Source: Pontimonas sp.
Lineage (GTDB): Bacteria > Actinomycetota > Actinomycetes > Actinomycetales > Microbacteriaceae
Assembly (NCBI GenBank): GCA_018402295.1
Contig: JAGYJI010000006.1
Span: forward strand, 1 to 64,000
Reading direction: 5' to 3'
DNA length: 64,000 nucleotides
Below, one piece after another: positions 41,489 to 51,418 of this stretch (positions are counted from its first letter, which is position 1; each line of letters begins with the position of its first letter). A model generated the notes under the pieces. The model searched no databases. It worked only from the letters and a program-made list of their open reading frames with translations, and had not been told where the DNA came from. The position numbers were made by a program, and so were the translations under genes.

Positions 41489-42967
41489 CTAAGGGGTTGC
41501 CGGGTTATTCGCAACCCCGGACACCGGAAGAGTGACCGTGAATACGGTTTTTCCAGGCTTTGAGGTGAGGCCCACAGAACCACCGTGGGCTCTCACAATG
41601 GTGTCGACGATGGATAACCCCAGACCGGTGCTCCCCGATGACCGAGCTCTCGAGGAATCCCCCTGGCAAAACGCTCAAACAGCTTCTTTCTGGCGTCCCT
41701 GGGGATACCAGGGCCAGAATCCTCCACCTGCAGAACTGTCTTGTCTGAGCTCTGCTTGACCCGCACCTCAACTGAGGTTCCGGGAGGAGTGTGAACTCGA
41801 GCATTGGCGAGCAGGTTCACCACCACTTGGTGGATGGCTGAGCCATCCCCGGTGATCAGAACAGGCTCTTCCACTCCCTCAGCGCCCCACTCGTGCTCTG
41901 GGCTTGTCACATAGGCGTCAGAGAGGGCATCCCGGACAATCTGGGCGAGGTCGACAGATTCCATCTGGAGCGCGTGGCCTTCGTCGAAGCGAGCCAAGAG
42001 CAAGAGGTCTTCGACGAGCGAGGTCATCCGAATCGATTCGGACTCAATGCGATCAACCGCCTGTTTCATGTCTTTCGAGAGCTTCTCGCCACCACGTTTC
42101 GTCAACTCCGCATAGCCACGGATGCTGGCTAACGGGGTTCTCAGTTCGTGGGAGGCATCCGCAACGAACTGGCGCATCTTCTCCTCGCTCTCGAAGCGAG
42201 ACTGGAAAGCCTCATCGACGTGATCCAGCATGAGGTTGAGAGCTGCCCCCACTTGCCCCACTTCGCTCTCCGTGTTGGCGTATTGGGGAGGGACTCGAAG
42301 GGCAAGACGAACGTCCCCTCGATCGAGTGGTTGCTTGGTCACCGCGGACGCCGTTTCTGTGATGCGATCCAGCGGTTTGAGGGCATATCGGACAAGGAGA
42401 GCTCCAATACTGGCCGCCACGAGCACCACAATCACCACGACAGCGATGATGACGATGTTCAACCGGGCGATCGTGGATCGAATTTCCTGCAGAGGAAGCC
42501 CGACAACGATCTGGGTTCCCTCGATGGAGGCAACCAGGAGTGTCCGGTATTCACCGCGACTATCCAGTAGTCGAACAATCTCTGGTTCACCAGGGACCCA
42601 TTCAACGGACGAAAGATTTCCCACTTGATCTGATGTCCAATGCCTGAAGGTTTCCATCCGCATCAATGAACGCTCCAGAAACCTCTGTCGGAGAGATGAG
42701 GGCGACCACTGTCCCCACATCGAACCCAGGCCGATTGAGCTGCCCAGGGCCTGGCCCCTCCAAACTGACGGCCAGCCTTCGAGCGGTGTCGGCAAGTTCC
42801 TCATCGAGGCTATCCAGCAGGGCCCTTCCCACCGCGAATGATGCGGCAATCCCAATCACAATGCTGGCAAGCGTCACCAGAGCGACACCGCCGGCAACAA
42901 ATTGCCGGCGAAGTGTCGTCGGCTTTGCTCGAAGGAGTCCCGGAAGCGGGATGGAGGAGGTGGGCAC
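41489..42967 (-). CDS. Sensor histidine kinase of an OmpR-type pair (frame broken twice)
   Basis: About 492 residues from GTG 42967, directly after the response-regulator stop. TM1 (about 25-47), an extracytoplasmic region, TM2 (LNIVIIAVVVIVVLVAASIG), HAMP, HisKA with phospho-His in DASHELRTPLASIRGYAEL, and HATPase with VVNLLANARVHTPPGT and VEDSGPGIP. Frame breaks lie near 42615-42640 and at the five-C run 41659-41663; correcting the latter restores SGSTGLGLSIVDTIVRAHGG. The stimulus is unknown. The pair sits between ribosomal protein genes. Confidence 0.85.
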
Positions 42968-43713
42968 TTAGTCGCCAGGTTTGATGATGTATCCCACACC
43001 GCGAACGGTGTGAATCAGAGGCGTCCCGATGGTGTCGATTTTTTCCGCAGGTAGGAGATATAAATCTCCACAATGCTTGCTTTGCCACCAAAGTCGTAAT
43101 CCCACACACGGTCCAAGATATTGGCTTTGGAGAGAACTCGCTTGGGGTTTCTCATCAAATACCGCAGCAGCTCGAACTCTGTGCTGGTCAGGTCGATGGG
43201 AACACCAGCCCTGGTGACCTCATAACTGTCTTCGTTCAAGACAAGGTCACCCACTCGCAATTCAGCGTGCTCGTCGTCGGTGACTCCAGCGCCAACGCGA
43301 CGCAGGATTCCGCGAAGCCTGGCAACCAGCTCTTCGAGGCTGAAGGGCTTGGTGACATAGTCATCTCCGCCAGCAGTCAAACCAGCAACACGATCATCAA
43401 CGGCGTCTTTTGCGGTGAGAAACAGAACCGGAAGCCCCGCGTGAACACCGCGGAGGCTTTTCATGAGAGATAGACCATCCCCATCGGGGAGCATGATGTC
43501 CAACACGGCGATGTCGGGAACAAAAGTCTTGGCGTGGCTCATGGCCTCCGCCACCGAGTGCGCGGTCTTGACGTCCCAGCCTTCATAGCGCAGAGACATC
43601 CCCACCAAATCAGCAAGGCTTTCTTCGTCGTCCACCACGAGAGCCCGCATAGGAGATCCATCGGAGTGCGAAAGCTTCTGAGAGGTCTGCTCAATACCCG
43701 TGTAATCGTTCAT
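42968..43713 (-). CDS. OmpR/PhoB-type response regulator (frame slip near the end)
   Basis: About 248 residues from ATG 43713; an internal ATG at 43650 (MRALVVDDEE) is an alternative start that would remove a poorly conserved leader. Receiver domain with phospho-Asp in IAVLDIMLPDGDG and YVTKPFSLEELVARL; winged helix with LTSTEFELLRYLMRNPKRVL. A run of six T at 43039-43044 lacks one base; correction restores RKKIDTIGTPLIHTVRGVG and a stop at 42968. Its kinase follows directly on the same strand. Similar to TcrA/PrrA-like regulators, no closer assignment. Confidence 0.88.
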
Positions 43714-43771
43714 GTCTACAACGCTCCCACCAAAGCCTTGGCGTTGCCTATGAGAAACCTATGTGTGGGCT

Positions 43772-44305
43772 CTAGAGAACCATTTCCCGGACAAAATCCT
43801 CTTCGAGACTGTCGCCAACCTGGAAACTCCGCTCGCCAACTACGAGGAATCCGCGTCGTTCATAGAACGAGTTAGCGCGTGTGTTGTGCTGATTGACCCC
43901 GAGCCACACAGACTGAGCACCGTGGGCTTTCGCCTCCTCCACCGCAACATCCATCAGTTGCTGAGCTATCCCAGAGCCGTGAGAGCTCTGAGATAGATAG
44001 ATCTTGGAGATCTCCACCGTCGGCCGTCTCGACACAGCCGAGGCAATGACCGGGTCTTCTGGCTCCCCACTCACGGTCATGACATAGCCGACTAGCTCGT
44101 CGCCCTCTCCAGCGCACCAAATACTCACCTGAGGGTTAGCAAGGTAAGCCTCAAACGCCTCGGGTGACAACTTGGTGGCGCAAAACAGGTCGATGTTTTC
44201 TCTCGTTGTGCCCGGTGGGCAGGCAAGAGGAAACGTCTCGATCGCGAGAGCAGAAACACGGTGAGCATCAGCGGGCACTGCCCGACTGATGCTCACCGGT
44301 GACAC
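43772..44305 (-). CDS. GNAT-family N-acetyltransferase
   Basis: An intact 177-residue acetyltransferase. The acetyl-CoA motif A is in IYLSQSSHGSGIAQQLMDVAV and motif B in NTRANSFYERRGFLVVGER. Substrate unknown. It follows rplA by 4 bp, so it is probably read through from the ribosomal operon; an N-terminal protein acetyltransferase role is possible but not shown. Confidence 0.82.
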   Translation of the reverse strand: MSPVSISRAVPADAHRVSALAIETFPLACPPGTTRENIDLFCATKLSPEAFEAYLANPQVSIWCAGEGDELVGYVMTVSGEPEDPVIASAVSRRPTVEISKIYLSQSSHGSGIAQQLMDVAVEEAKAHGAQSVWLGVNQHNTRANSFYERRGFLVVGERSFQVGDSLEEDFVREMVL

Positions 44306-44309
44306 TGAT

Positions 44310-44999
44310 TTAGAGTGCGTTGACGTCCAGAGGGATGCCCGGACCGAAAGTGGTCGAGACAGCAGCCTTCTGGATGTAGCGACCCTTAGAGGATGAGGGC
44401 TTCAAGCGCTGGATCTCTTCGAACGCGGCGGTGAAGTTCTCCAGAAGCTGGTCTTCGCTGAAGCTTGCCTTACCAATCACGAAGTGCATGTTGGCGTGCT
44501 TGTCCAGCTTGAACTCGATCTTTCCACCCTTGATGTCGGCAACTGCCTTGCCCACATCAGGGGTGACGGTTCCGGTCTTGGGGTTCGGCATCAGGCCACG
44601 AGGACCGAGGACCTTACCGAGCGTTCCGACCTTACCCATGAGCTCAGGTGTCGAGACGGCTGCGTCAAAGTTGGTGTAACCGCCGGCAACCTTCTCAATC
44701 AGCTCGTCGCCACCGACCTCGTCAGCACCGGCTGCGAGAGCAGCCTCGGCGGCAGGGCCGGTTGCGAACACGAGGACGCGAGCGGTCTTGCCCGTTCCGT
44801 GGGGGAGGCTGACCGTTCCGCGAACGGTCTGGTCAGCTTTACGCTGGTCAACACCGAGCTTGATGGCCACCTCGACGGTGGAATCAAACTTCTGTGACGT
44901 GGTCTTCTTCGCGAGCGATACTGCTTCGCTGGGTGCATAGAAGTGGTCTTCTTGCACCAGGGCCTTGGCGGCCCGGTATGCCTTGGATTTTTGTGCCAT
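44310..44999 (-). CDS. rplA: 50S ribosomal protein L1
   Basis: An intact 229-residue protein with the family signature around [19 protein letters not shown]1 forms the mobile stalk by binding 23S rRNA and can repress the rplK-rplA mRNA. Part of secE-nusG-rplK-rplA. Confidence 0.97.
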   Translation of the reverse strand: MAQKSKAYRAAKALVQEDHFYAPSEAVSLAKKTTSQKFDSTVEVAIKLGVDQRKADQTVRGTVSLPHGTGKTARVLVFATGPAAEAALAAGADEVGGDELIEKVAGGYTNFDAAVSTPELMGKVGTLGKVLGPRGLMPNPKTGTVTPDVGKAVADIKGGKIEFKLDKHANMHFVIGKASFSEDQLLENFTAAFEEIQRLKPSSSKGRYIQKAAVSTTFGPGIPLDVNAL

Positions 45000-45069
45000 G
45001 GTGATGTCTCCTGTACTGAGGTCGCGGTATCTGAGCGTGGCTCGCTCTCCCGCTGAATGAAAAAGGGTC

Positions 45070-45492
45070 TTAGCCGACGGTGATGCCCATGCTGCGGGCA
45101 GTACCTTCGATGATCTTGGCGGCAGCCTCGATGTCGTTGGCGTTCAAGTCAGACTGCTTCTGTTCCGCAATCTGGCGAACCTGTGCGGGGGTGATGTTGG
45201 CCACCTTGTCGGTGTGAGGGGTTCCTGAACCCTTCTTGACACCGGCAGCTTTCTTGATGAGCTCCGCAGCGGGAGGGGTCTTCAGCACGAAGGTGAAGGA
45301 CCGGTCCTCATACACAGAGATTTCGACGGGGATAACGTTTCCGCGCTGATCCTGCGTTGCCTGGTTGTATGCGTTGCAGAACTCCATGATGTTCACACCG
45401 TGCTGACCAAGGGCCGGACCCACGGGGGGTGCCGGGTTGGCAGCGCCAGCCTGAATCTGGAGCTTAATGAGGCCCACAACTTTCTTTGCCAT
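45070..45492 (-). CDS. rplK: 50S ribosomal protein L11
   Basis: An intact 140-residue protein: N-terminal domain ([20 protein letters not shown]) binds the GTPase-associated centre and thiostrepton-type antibiotics; the C-terminal RNA-binding domain ends RSMGITVG. Standard position between nusG and rplA. Confidence 0.97.
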   Translation of the reverse strand: MAKKVVGLIKLQIQAGAANPAPPVGPALGQHGVNIMEFCNAYNQATQDQRGNVIPVEISVYEDRSFTFVLKTPPAAELIKKAAGVKKGSGTPHTDKVANITPAQVRQIAEQKQSDLNANDIEAAAKIIEGTARSMGITVG

Positions 45493-45574
45493 TGCTTTTC
45501 CTTTTCTTTATCGAGCACGACGCTCCGCCGTGCGCTCCCACGTTCGTGGCATATCCACGCCGTGGTACCTGTGT

Positions 45575-46522
45575 TTAGAGCTTGGTGACCTGGTCGAATC
45601 CGAGTTCGACAGGGGTCTCACGTTCGAACAACGAAACAAGCACCGTGAGCTTACCGCTTTCGGGCTTGATTTCGCTAATGGTTCCGGGCAGACCCGCGAA
45701 GGAGCCTTCCTTGATGGTGATGGTTTCTCCCACCTCAAAGTCGACCTCGGCGGGCAGCATGCGGGAGACTCCGCCGCCCACGCTGACGGCTTGACCCTTG
45801 ATAGGTGCAGCCTCAGCAACCTGGACGGTGGTCTTCAGCATGTCGAAGGCTTCTTCGAAACGCAGCGGGGTCGGGTTGTGGGCGTTGCCCACGAACCCCG
45901 TCACACCGGGGGTGTGACGAACTGTTGACCAGCTGTCCTCGTTCAAATCCATCCGCACCAATACGTAGCTGGGGATACGAACACGGGTGACCAGCTTGCG
46001 CTGACCGTTCTTGATTTCCACCACGTCTTCCATCGGGACCTGGACTTCAAAGAGGTACTCCTCCATAGCCAGTGAGGTCCTCCGGTTTTCGATGTTGGAC
46101 TTCACCCGCTTTTCAAAACCGGCATAGGAGTGCACGACATACCATTTGCCGGGCTTCCGTCGAAGCTCGCGGCGGAATTCCGCGTAGGGGTCTTCCTCTT
46201 CCACAGCTGCCTGATCGTGATCGGCGGTGTCGGCTTCGTCATCGGTTGCCTCCACGGCAGCGTCAGCTTCCTCCGGAGAATCAATGTCGAGAGCATCCTC
46301 GACGACAGCGTCAGCTTCCTCGTCAGAGGAACTCTCGAGAGCCTCGAGGGCCTCGTCCACGTTCACGCTCTCGTCATCGACGATGTGCATAGCCTCGTGC
46401 TCAGCAGAGTCGGAGGAGTGCTCCTGCTGCTCCAGGACCATACCCTCCTGCGCTTCATCCTCTTCGGAGGACTGCTCCGCGGCGGTTGCCACATCGATGT
46501 CGTAGCTCTTGTCTTCTGACAC
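45575..46522 (-). CDS. nusG: Transcription antitermination factor NusG with a long acidic N-terminus
   Basis: 315 residues against about 180 in E. coli. The first 115 or so are strongly acidic and rich in Glu, Asp and Ala; this kind of extension is common in actinobacterial NusG. The NGN domain follows ([39 protein letters not shown]), then the KOW domain ([17 protein letters not shown]). Couples RNA polymerase to ribosome and Rho. Frame intact. Confidence 0.95.
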   Translation of the reverse strand: MSEDKSYDIDVATAAEQSSEEDEAQEGMVLEQQEHSSDSAEHEAMHIVDDESVNVDEALEALESSSDEEADAVVEDALDIDSPEEADAAVEATDDEADTADHDQAAVEEEDPYAEFRRELRRKPGKWYVVHSYAGFEKRVKSNIENRRTSLAMEEYLFEVQVPMEDVVEIKNGQRKLVTRVRIPSYVLVRMDLNEDSWSTVRHTPGVTGFVGNAHNPTPLRFEEAFDMLKTTVQVAEAAPIKGQAVSVGGGVSRMLPAEVDFEVGETITIKEGSFAGLPGTISEIKPESGKLTVLVSLFERETPVELGFDQVTKL

Positions 46523-46548
46523 TGTTTTCTCTCTTTTCTCTTGAAGGC

Positions 46549-46833
46549 TTAGCCGAAGAGGCTTCTGCCATCACCAAAAATCCAGGAGACACCCCACCCA
46601 AAGAAGATGTCCAAGACCGACACAAACGCCATCATGATGATGACGAATACCAAGACCACCAGCGTGTAGTTGATGAGCTCACTGCGGGTAGGTGTGACCA
46701 CCTTGCCGAGCTCATCAATGACCTGGCGGATGAACAAGACAAAGCGGGCCCAGGCACTCTTGCGCGATTCACGATCACGCTTCGCCTTGCCGACGAGGTC
46801 GTCGCCCGCTTCTTCTGATGACGTTGTCGCCAC
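46549..46833 (-). CDS. secE: Preprotein translocase subunit SecE
   Basis: 94 residues from a GTG with AAGGA upstream. One transmembrane helix (about 58-80, [20 protein letters not shown]) after the conserved amphipathic helix [20 protein letters not shown]. Part of SecYEG. Lies between tRNA-Trp and nusG, as in most bacteria. Confidence 0.95.
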   Translation of the reverse strand: MATTSSEEAGDDLVGKAKRDRESRKSAWARFVLFIRQVIDELGKVVTPTRSELINYTLVVLVFVIIMMAFVSVLDIFFGWGVSWIFGDGRSLFG

Positions 46834-46886
46834 GATGTTCCTTACGTTGTTGTGTGGTCACTCCCCGTTACGGCGTAACGAGTTCG

Positions 46887-46959
46887 CAGGGCGGACAGGA
46901 CTCGAACCTGCAACCTGCGGTTTTGGAGACCGCTGCTCTACCAATTGAGCCACCGCCCT
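46887..46959 (-). tRNA. tRNA-Trp (anticodon CCA), CCA tail not encoded
   Basis: Acceptor AGGGCGG pairs with CCGCCCT; anticodon arm GCGGTCT-CCA-AAACCGC; T-arm GCAGG-TTCGAGT-CCTGT; discriminator G. Position upstream of secE is typical. Confidence 0.95.
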
Positions 46960-46965
46960 AAGGCG

Positions 46966-47008
46966 TGAAATCCAAGCTTGTAGGCACAGCAAAGCTTGGC
47001 AGATTTCA
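46966..47008. repeat. Inverted repeat upstream of tRNA-Trp
   Basis: TGAAATC-CAAGCTT (46966-46979) pairs with AAGCTTG-GCA-GATTTCA (46992-47008), 14 bp of complement with a 3-nt bulge, just upstream of tRNA-Trp. It overlaps where that promoter should be, so it may be an operator or a terminator of transcription from the aspC side. Confidence 0.4.
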
Positions 47009-47080
47009 ACTACCGCACCCCAGTGTAGGTGGCGTTTCCTGGTTTAGCAAAGGCGCTACCCGCTGGTCAGCTGGGCTGTG

Positions 47081-47086
47081 TACCCT
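47081..47086 (+). promoter_or_regulatory. -10 element of aspC, leaderless
   Basis: TACCCT, then 6 nt, then GTG at 47093; this favours 47093 over the upstream GTG at 47078 as the start. Confidence 0.55.
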
Positions 47087-47092
47087 ACAAGT

Positions 47093-48303
47093 GTGAGCGA
47101 AGCATCCCGCGGTTTATCGAAGCGAATCACGTCCATAGCTGAGTCAGCCACCCTCAAAGTCGACGCCAAAGCCAAAGCACTCAAAGCAGAGGGCCGACCC
47201 GTCATCAGCTTTGCTGCCGGTGAACCCGACTTCCCCACACCCGCCCACGTCGTGGAGGCGGCTCTCGCGGCAGTGAAAGACCCCGCCAACCACCGCTACA
47301 CCCCCGCAGCCGGACTTCCTGCGCTGAGAGAAGCAATCGCCGAGAAGACACTGCGCGATAGCGGCTGGGCAGTCAAACCAAGCCAAGTTATCGTCACCAA
47401 CGGTGGCAAACAAGCCGTCTATCAAGCGTGTGCGACGCTTCTGGATCCAGGCGACGAAATGCTTCTGCCAGCCCCTACTGGACCACCTACCCCGAGGCCA
47501 TCACCCTTGCTGGTGGCACTCCGGTCGTGGTCTTTGCCGGAGCTGACCAGGACTACAAAGTCACGGTCGAGCAGCTGGAAGCCGCTCGCACACCGAAAAC
47601 CAAGGCACTGATGTTTGTCTCACCCTCCAACCCCACGGGCGCGGTGATGACACTGGAAGAGACCAGGGCAATCGGTGAGTGGGCAGCGGAGCATGGCATT
47701 TGGGTCATTGCCGATGAGATTTATCAGAACCTTGTGTATGAGGGCGGAGCTGATCACGCAGTCTCGATCGCTGAGGCGGTACCTGCCATTCAAGACCGCT
47801 GCATCCTGGTGAACGGGGTTGCCAAAACCTATGCCATGACCGGGTGGCGTCTCGGCTGGATGGTGGGACCACAAGACGCCATCACCGCTGCAGCAAACCT
47901 CCAATCCCACCTCTCCAGCAACGTCTCCAATATTTCCCAACTGGCCGGTCTTGCAGCCCTCACAGGAGACCAGGCTCCCGCCACAGCAATGCGGGACGCG
48001 TTCGACATCCGCCGGAAAGTCATTGTCGATGGCCTGAACGCCATCGACGGGGTCCTCTGCCCTGAACCCACCGGTGCTTTCTATGTCTACCCCGATGTGA
48101 CCGGTCTGCTGGGTCGCGAGTGGGCTGGGAAAACTCCGACCACCAGCCTCGAGCTTGCCGACATCATCTTGGAGGAGTGTGAGGTCGCAGCAGTCCCGGG
48201 CGAAGCCTTCGGTCCCAGTGGTTACCTGCGATTCAGCTATGCACTGGGTGACGCTGACCTGGCGGAGGGCATTGCCCGCCTGCAGAAGTTCTTTCAGGCC
48301 TAA
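47093..48303 (+). CDS. aspC: Aspartate/aromatic-type aminotransferase, class I (frame broken once)
   Basis: A PLP enzyme of about 403 residues that transfers the amino group between aspartate and 2-oxoglutarate. [17 protein letters not shown] and [20 protein letters not shown] are typical of the AAT-I subgroup; the PLP lysine is in [17 protein letters not shown]. One C is missing in the CCCC run 47472-47475; restoring it gives [13 protein letters not shown]. Its stop overlaps the convergent murB stop. The position next to tRNA-Trp/secE is common in actinobacteria. Confidence 0.9.
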
Positions 48304-49402
48304 AGCTCAAGGCCCACGAGTGTGGGCTCAGGGACGAGATAGATTCCTGTCTTGTTTCCCACCGTGGTGATGATGTACCGGGCAAGTTCTGCGATCTCGG
48401 AAGCACTTGCGCCTCCCCGATTCGTAATGGCCAAGGAATGCTTCCCAGAAATGGCCGCCTTGGAGCCCGGAAGGGCAAAACCTTTGTGAATCCCTGAGTG
48501 CTCAATCAGCCAGGCCGCACTCACCTTGACCATGCCGGGTTCAGCGAAGGCGGTGCTCGCCAGTTGGCGCAGTTCCCAGTGGGAACCACCACATCCTCTG
48601 GCTGTTCCCCCACGAACCACCGGGGTGCATCACTGGGGAGTGCCATCGAAATCTTCTCCGACACAATCGGGTTGACGAAAAATGACCCGGAACTTACGGA
48701 GTCCGGATCATTTTCATCCAGAAGCATTCCTTTAGACGAGCGGATGGCACGAACAGTCTCCCGCGTGCTCTCCAGAGAAGCGCGCTCCCCGGCGAAACGC
48801 CCAGAGCATCCGCCAACTGGTCGTAGAGAATCGGGATGCTCGTGCCATCATCAGCGGGTTCGAGTGAGAAGGTGACCCCCAACACAATCCCCTGAAGCTT
48901 GCCCGTCTTGAGAGAACTTGTCCGAAGACCCAACTCCAGCTCGTCGGCGGGAACAGTTCTCCGTGTCCCGGAAGGAAATTCGAGGAAATCGATGGAGACA
49001 AGGGTGTCGGAGATTTCCGCTCCATAGGCTCCAATGTTTTGAATCACCGAAGCCCCGATCGTGCCGGGAATTCCGCTCAGGGTCTCGAGCCCACGAACCC
49101 CTTGAGCGAGCGTGTGAGCAGACGAAGTCATCCCAGTCCTCACCGGCTTCCGCATGAATCTGAACGCGCTGACCCGTTGCTTTCTTGACGGTGACACCAC
49201 GGGTTTGGATGTGGAGAACGTGACCGTCAAACCCAGCATCACTCACGACCAGGTTGGATCCCGATCCGAGCGCCATCCACTCATCAGTCTCAGCCCAGAT
49301 CTTCTTGGCCCCAGCTATCAGGGACCTGGTTGAGGAGTAGGAGTGGTAGTGACCCATAGGTCCGCCCACTCGCATGGTGGTCAGGTCAGAAAAACTCGTC
49401 AC
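48300..49402 (-). CDS. murB: UDP-N-acetylenolpyruvoylglucosamine reductase MurB (several frame breaks)
   Basis: Peptidoglycan precursor enzyme, FAD-dependent. The first segment has [19 protein letters not shown] and [17 protein letters not shown] (FAD site); the next has [19 protein letters not shown] and [18 protein letters not shown]; the next [15 protein letters not shown] (catalytic Ser region); the last [19 protein letters not shown] and the C-terminal [12 protein letters not shown]. At least three frame changes (near 49120-49135, 48770-48790 and 48590-48620). Essential in peptidoglycan-making bacteria, so the breaks argue for sequence error. ATG overlaps the hadB stop. Confidence 0.9.
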
Positions 49403-49827
49403 CGAGGTGACACCACCACAAACGCTTTACCGAGGACAGTGGTGCCGTCCTCGGTGGTGACCGCAAGGGCTAAGGTCGCGGAACCCTCAGTGGGCTCATC
49501 AGTCTTCGCCAACGAAGCAGACACTGAGACCTTCACCGAACCCTCAGCGGGCACATAAACAGGCTTCGTGAATCGAACCTGGTAACTAGAGACAAAACCT
49601 CGGTCCCCCAGCCATGCGGTGACCGGTGCAACGGCGAGGCCCATCGTGAGCATTCCGTGAGCGAGAACACCGTCAAGCCCCACCGACTGCGCAACATCGT
49701 CGCGATAGTGAATGGGATTGAAGTCTCCAGACGCTCCGGCGTATCGAACCAAGGAGTCCCGGGTTATCTCGACAGAATCCTTGACGATGACATCTCCGAT
49801 GTCATGTCCCTCCCACAATGTCGCCAT
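49399..49827 (-). CDS. hadB: MaoC-like (3R)-hydroxyacyl dehydratase subunit B
   Basis: An intact 142-residue hotdog-fold protein with the hydratase motif: catalytic Asp and His in YAGASGDFNPIHYRDDVAQS, then LAHGMLTMGLAVAPV. In actinobacteria such a subunit pairs with HadA to form a dehydratase of fatty-acid elongation (known in mycobacteria). The hadA-hadB-murB order is conserved. Confidence 0.88.
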   Translation of the reverse strand: MATLWEGHDIGDVIVKDSVEITRDSLVRYAGASGDFNPIHYRDDVAQSVGLDGVLAHGMLTMGLAVAPVTAWLGDRGFVSSYQVRFTKPVYVPAEGSVKVSVSASLAKTDEPTEGSATLALAVTTEDGTTVLGKAFVVVSPR

Positions 49828-49829
49828 TG

Positions 49830-50279
49830 CTAACTCTCCTCTCCCCGAATAACGAGGGTGGAGGTTGCCACCACCACAGGCTCCCCTGCGGTGGTGGTGA
49901 TGGTGGACTCTGAGGTCACCATGGTGTGGCCGCCGAGAGATTGAATCTTGGTGACTCGAATCGTCGCGACGACCTCATCGCCTGCGACCAACGGTCTTTG
50001 GTAGTCAAACTTCTGGTCCCCGTGAACGACCCGGGAGAAATCGATGCCCGCACCCGGGTGTGAGAGAAGCTGGTGCAAAGTCTTTTCTTGAATCACGATG
50101 GGGAAGGTCGGAGGAGCGACCACATCGGAATAGCCCCCTGCAATCGCCGCATCGACATCATGGTGAATCGGGGCGGTGGCGAACACTGCCGAAGAGAACT
50201 CCCGCACCTTCTCTCGACCCACCACATAGGGCTCCGTGGGTTCGAAGACGGTATCGAGCAATTCGGGGTTGACGCTCAT
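49830..50279 (-). CDS. hadA: FAS1-like dehydratase subunit HadA
   Basis: An intact 149-residue hotdog-fold subunit (MaoC N-terminal type), with VVAPPTFPIVIQEKTLHQLL and RVVHGDQKFDYQRPLVAGDE. It lacks the full catalytic motif, as is usual for the HadA partner. It lies 2 bp upstream of hadB, forming an operon. Confidence 0.85.
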   Translation of the reverse strand: MSVNPELLDTVFEPTEPYVVGREKVREFSSAVFATAPIHHDVDAAIAGGYSDVVAPPTFPIVIQEKTLHQLLSHPGAGIDFSRVVHGDQKFDYQRPLVAGDEVVATIRVTKIQSLGGHTMVTSESTITTTAGEPVVVATSTLVIRGEES

Positions 50280-50301
50280 GAAACCCAGTCTATTCCGGGG
50301 A

Positions 50302-51187
50302 CTAAAACAGCGTTATGCCGAGCAGTGAGTCAAACATGTCTCTCGCCTTGAGCTTGTCGGCTTTGGTCGCCGAGGAGCCAGCAGTTGAGGCCAAGCTCCG
50401 CACCGCTGACACCGCATGGTGGGCTTTCAGCATGATGAGGTCGTCCTCCGTCATCTCACGGTCATAACCGCTGAGGAAAGCCACCCGAAGCTGAGGGTCG
50501 GTCCTCCAGTAGTCCTGTTCGAGAAGGAACACGTCGACAATCCAGGGGTCGTATTCCGCCATGGCGAAGTCGATGAGACGAACGTGTCCGCCCGGGTCCA
50601 CCATCCAGTTTCGGGGGTGGTTATCTCGATGGGTGGGAACTAAAGGAAGGGAAGAAAGGTCCATCGCGCGGGCGATGAGGAGTCTCGCCTCTGAGAGCAA
50701 GGAGGAGGACACAAGTCCCTCGAGTCCCCCGGCGGCCTCCTCAAAGCGTGCAGCACACTGCCTCGCAAACTGATCCGACACCACAGGCTGTGATGACTCA
50801 TGCAGGCGCCTAATCAGTGCACCCGCCTTGAAGTGAACGAGGGGGTCCCACTCGTTCGCAGTCCCTGCGGCAGGCTCACCCTGAAGTTCGCTGATCAGGA
50901 GCATCTTCAGGCCCTCATCGTTGTCGATGAGCCGGGGAGCGTCTGACCCGAGGGCCGGTGTGTAGTGCGTGAGAGCGTCCCACTCTCGTTGATAGTCGGT
51001 TTGGTCTCGGTACCACTTGACGAAGGACGAATCACCCGAGCGGGTGACGACCTTCAGAACCTTACCTACCGAGGGTCTGCAGAGATTCATCGTCCGCAAC
51101 ATCAACCGGACCCAACACGCGATTGACTCTGTCCAGAACTTCTGCATCGGAGGCAAGCCCGGCACGACCGAGAACTGTGTCACGCAT
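50302..51187 (-). CDS. Aminoglycoside-phosphotransferase-like kinase (frame broken once)
   Basis: About 295 residues from ATG 51187 (AGGAGG 6 nt upstream). The first 40 residues (MRDTVLGRAGLASDAEVLDR) are in one frame and the rest in another; the slip is near 51060-51072. The kinase fold has the catalytic loop HRDNHPRN (HxDxxxxN) and the metal Asp in VRLIDFAMAEYD. Family members phosphorylate small molecules such as choline, homoserine, sugars or antibiotics; no substrate is indicated. It follows an intrinsic terminator and a 25-residue peptide gene, which may be functionally linked. Confidence 0.75.
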
Positions 51188-51214
51188 GGTGCCTCCTGGA
51201 ACATAGTGGCAATG

Positions 51215-51254
51215 AAAAACCCCCGCCCACACTCATTGTGGTCAGGGGCTTTTA
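51215..51254 (-). terminator. Intrinsic terminator between the peptide gene and the kinase gene
   Basis: On the minus strand AAAAGCCCC-TGA-CCACA, a short loop, TGTGG-GC-GGGGG and TTTTT: a strong GC stem with an A-run before and a T-run after. It lies 14 nt after the peptide stop and 28 nt before the kinase start, so it could end a short peptide mRNA or act as an attenuator. Confidence 0.8.
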
Positions 51255-51267
51255 CAAGCTCATCGGA

Positions 51268-51345
51268 CTACTGGCAGCTGTCACACTGGAGCAGATCCAT
51301 GGGATCTACGGGTACTGCGTAGCCTCCAACGTTGTCTTCGTTCAT
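51268..51345 (-). CDS. 25-residue peptide with a CDSC motif at its C-terminus
   Basis: The peptide begins MNEDNVGGYAVPVDP and ends DLLQCDSCQ. AAGGAGG sits 5 nt before the ATG, one of the best ribosome-binding sites in the window, so translation is very likely. It is acidic, not hydrophobic, and has two Cys spaced C-x-x-C next to its end. It has its own promoter with a palindromic operator, and its own terminator. Possibilities are a precursor of a modified peptide, a metal- or redox-sensing leader peptide controlling the kinase gene, or a small regulator. No known family is recognised with certainty. Confidence 0.65.
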   Translation of the reverse strand: MNEDNVGGYAVPVDPMDLLQCDSCQ

Positions 51346-51386
51346 GGTGGCCTCCTTACATTGTCGGCTCTTTTGACCGGACCACC

Positions 51387-51418
51387 ACTATATACCCCTA
51401 ATGACAGACCTGTCATTA
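51387..51418 (-). promoter_or_regulatory. Promoter with a perfect 20-bp palindrome upstream of the peptide gene
   Basis: On the minus strand TAATGACAG-GT-CTGTCATTA (51399-51418) is a perfect inverted repeat with a 2-nt spacer. Its ATGACA can act as a -35; 18 bp later comes TATAGT (51387-51392), a good -10. A repressor dimer bound to the palindrome would cover the -35 and spacer. The responsible regulator is not adjacent. Confidence 0.7.
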
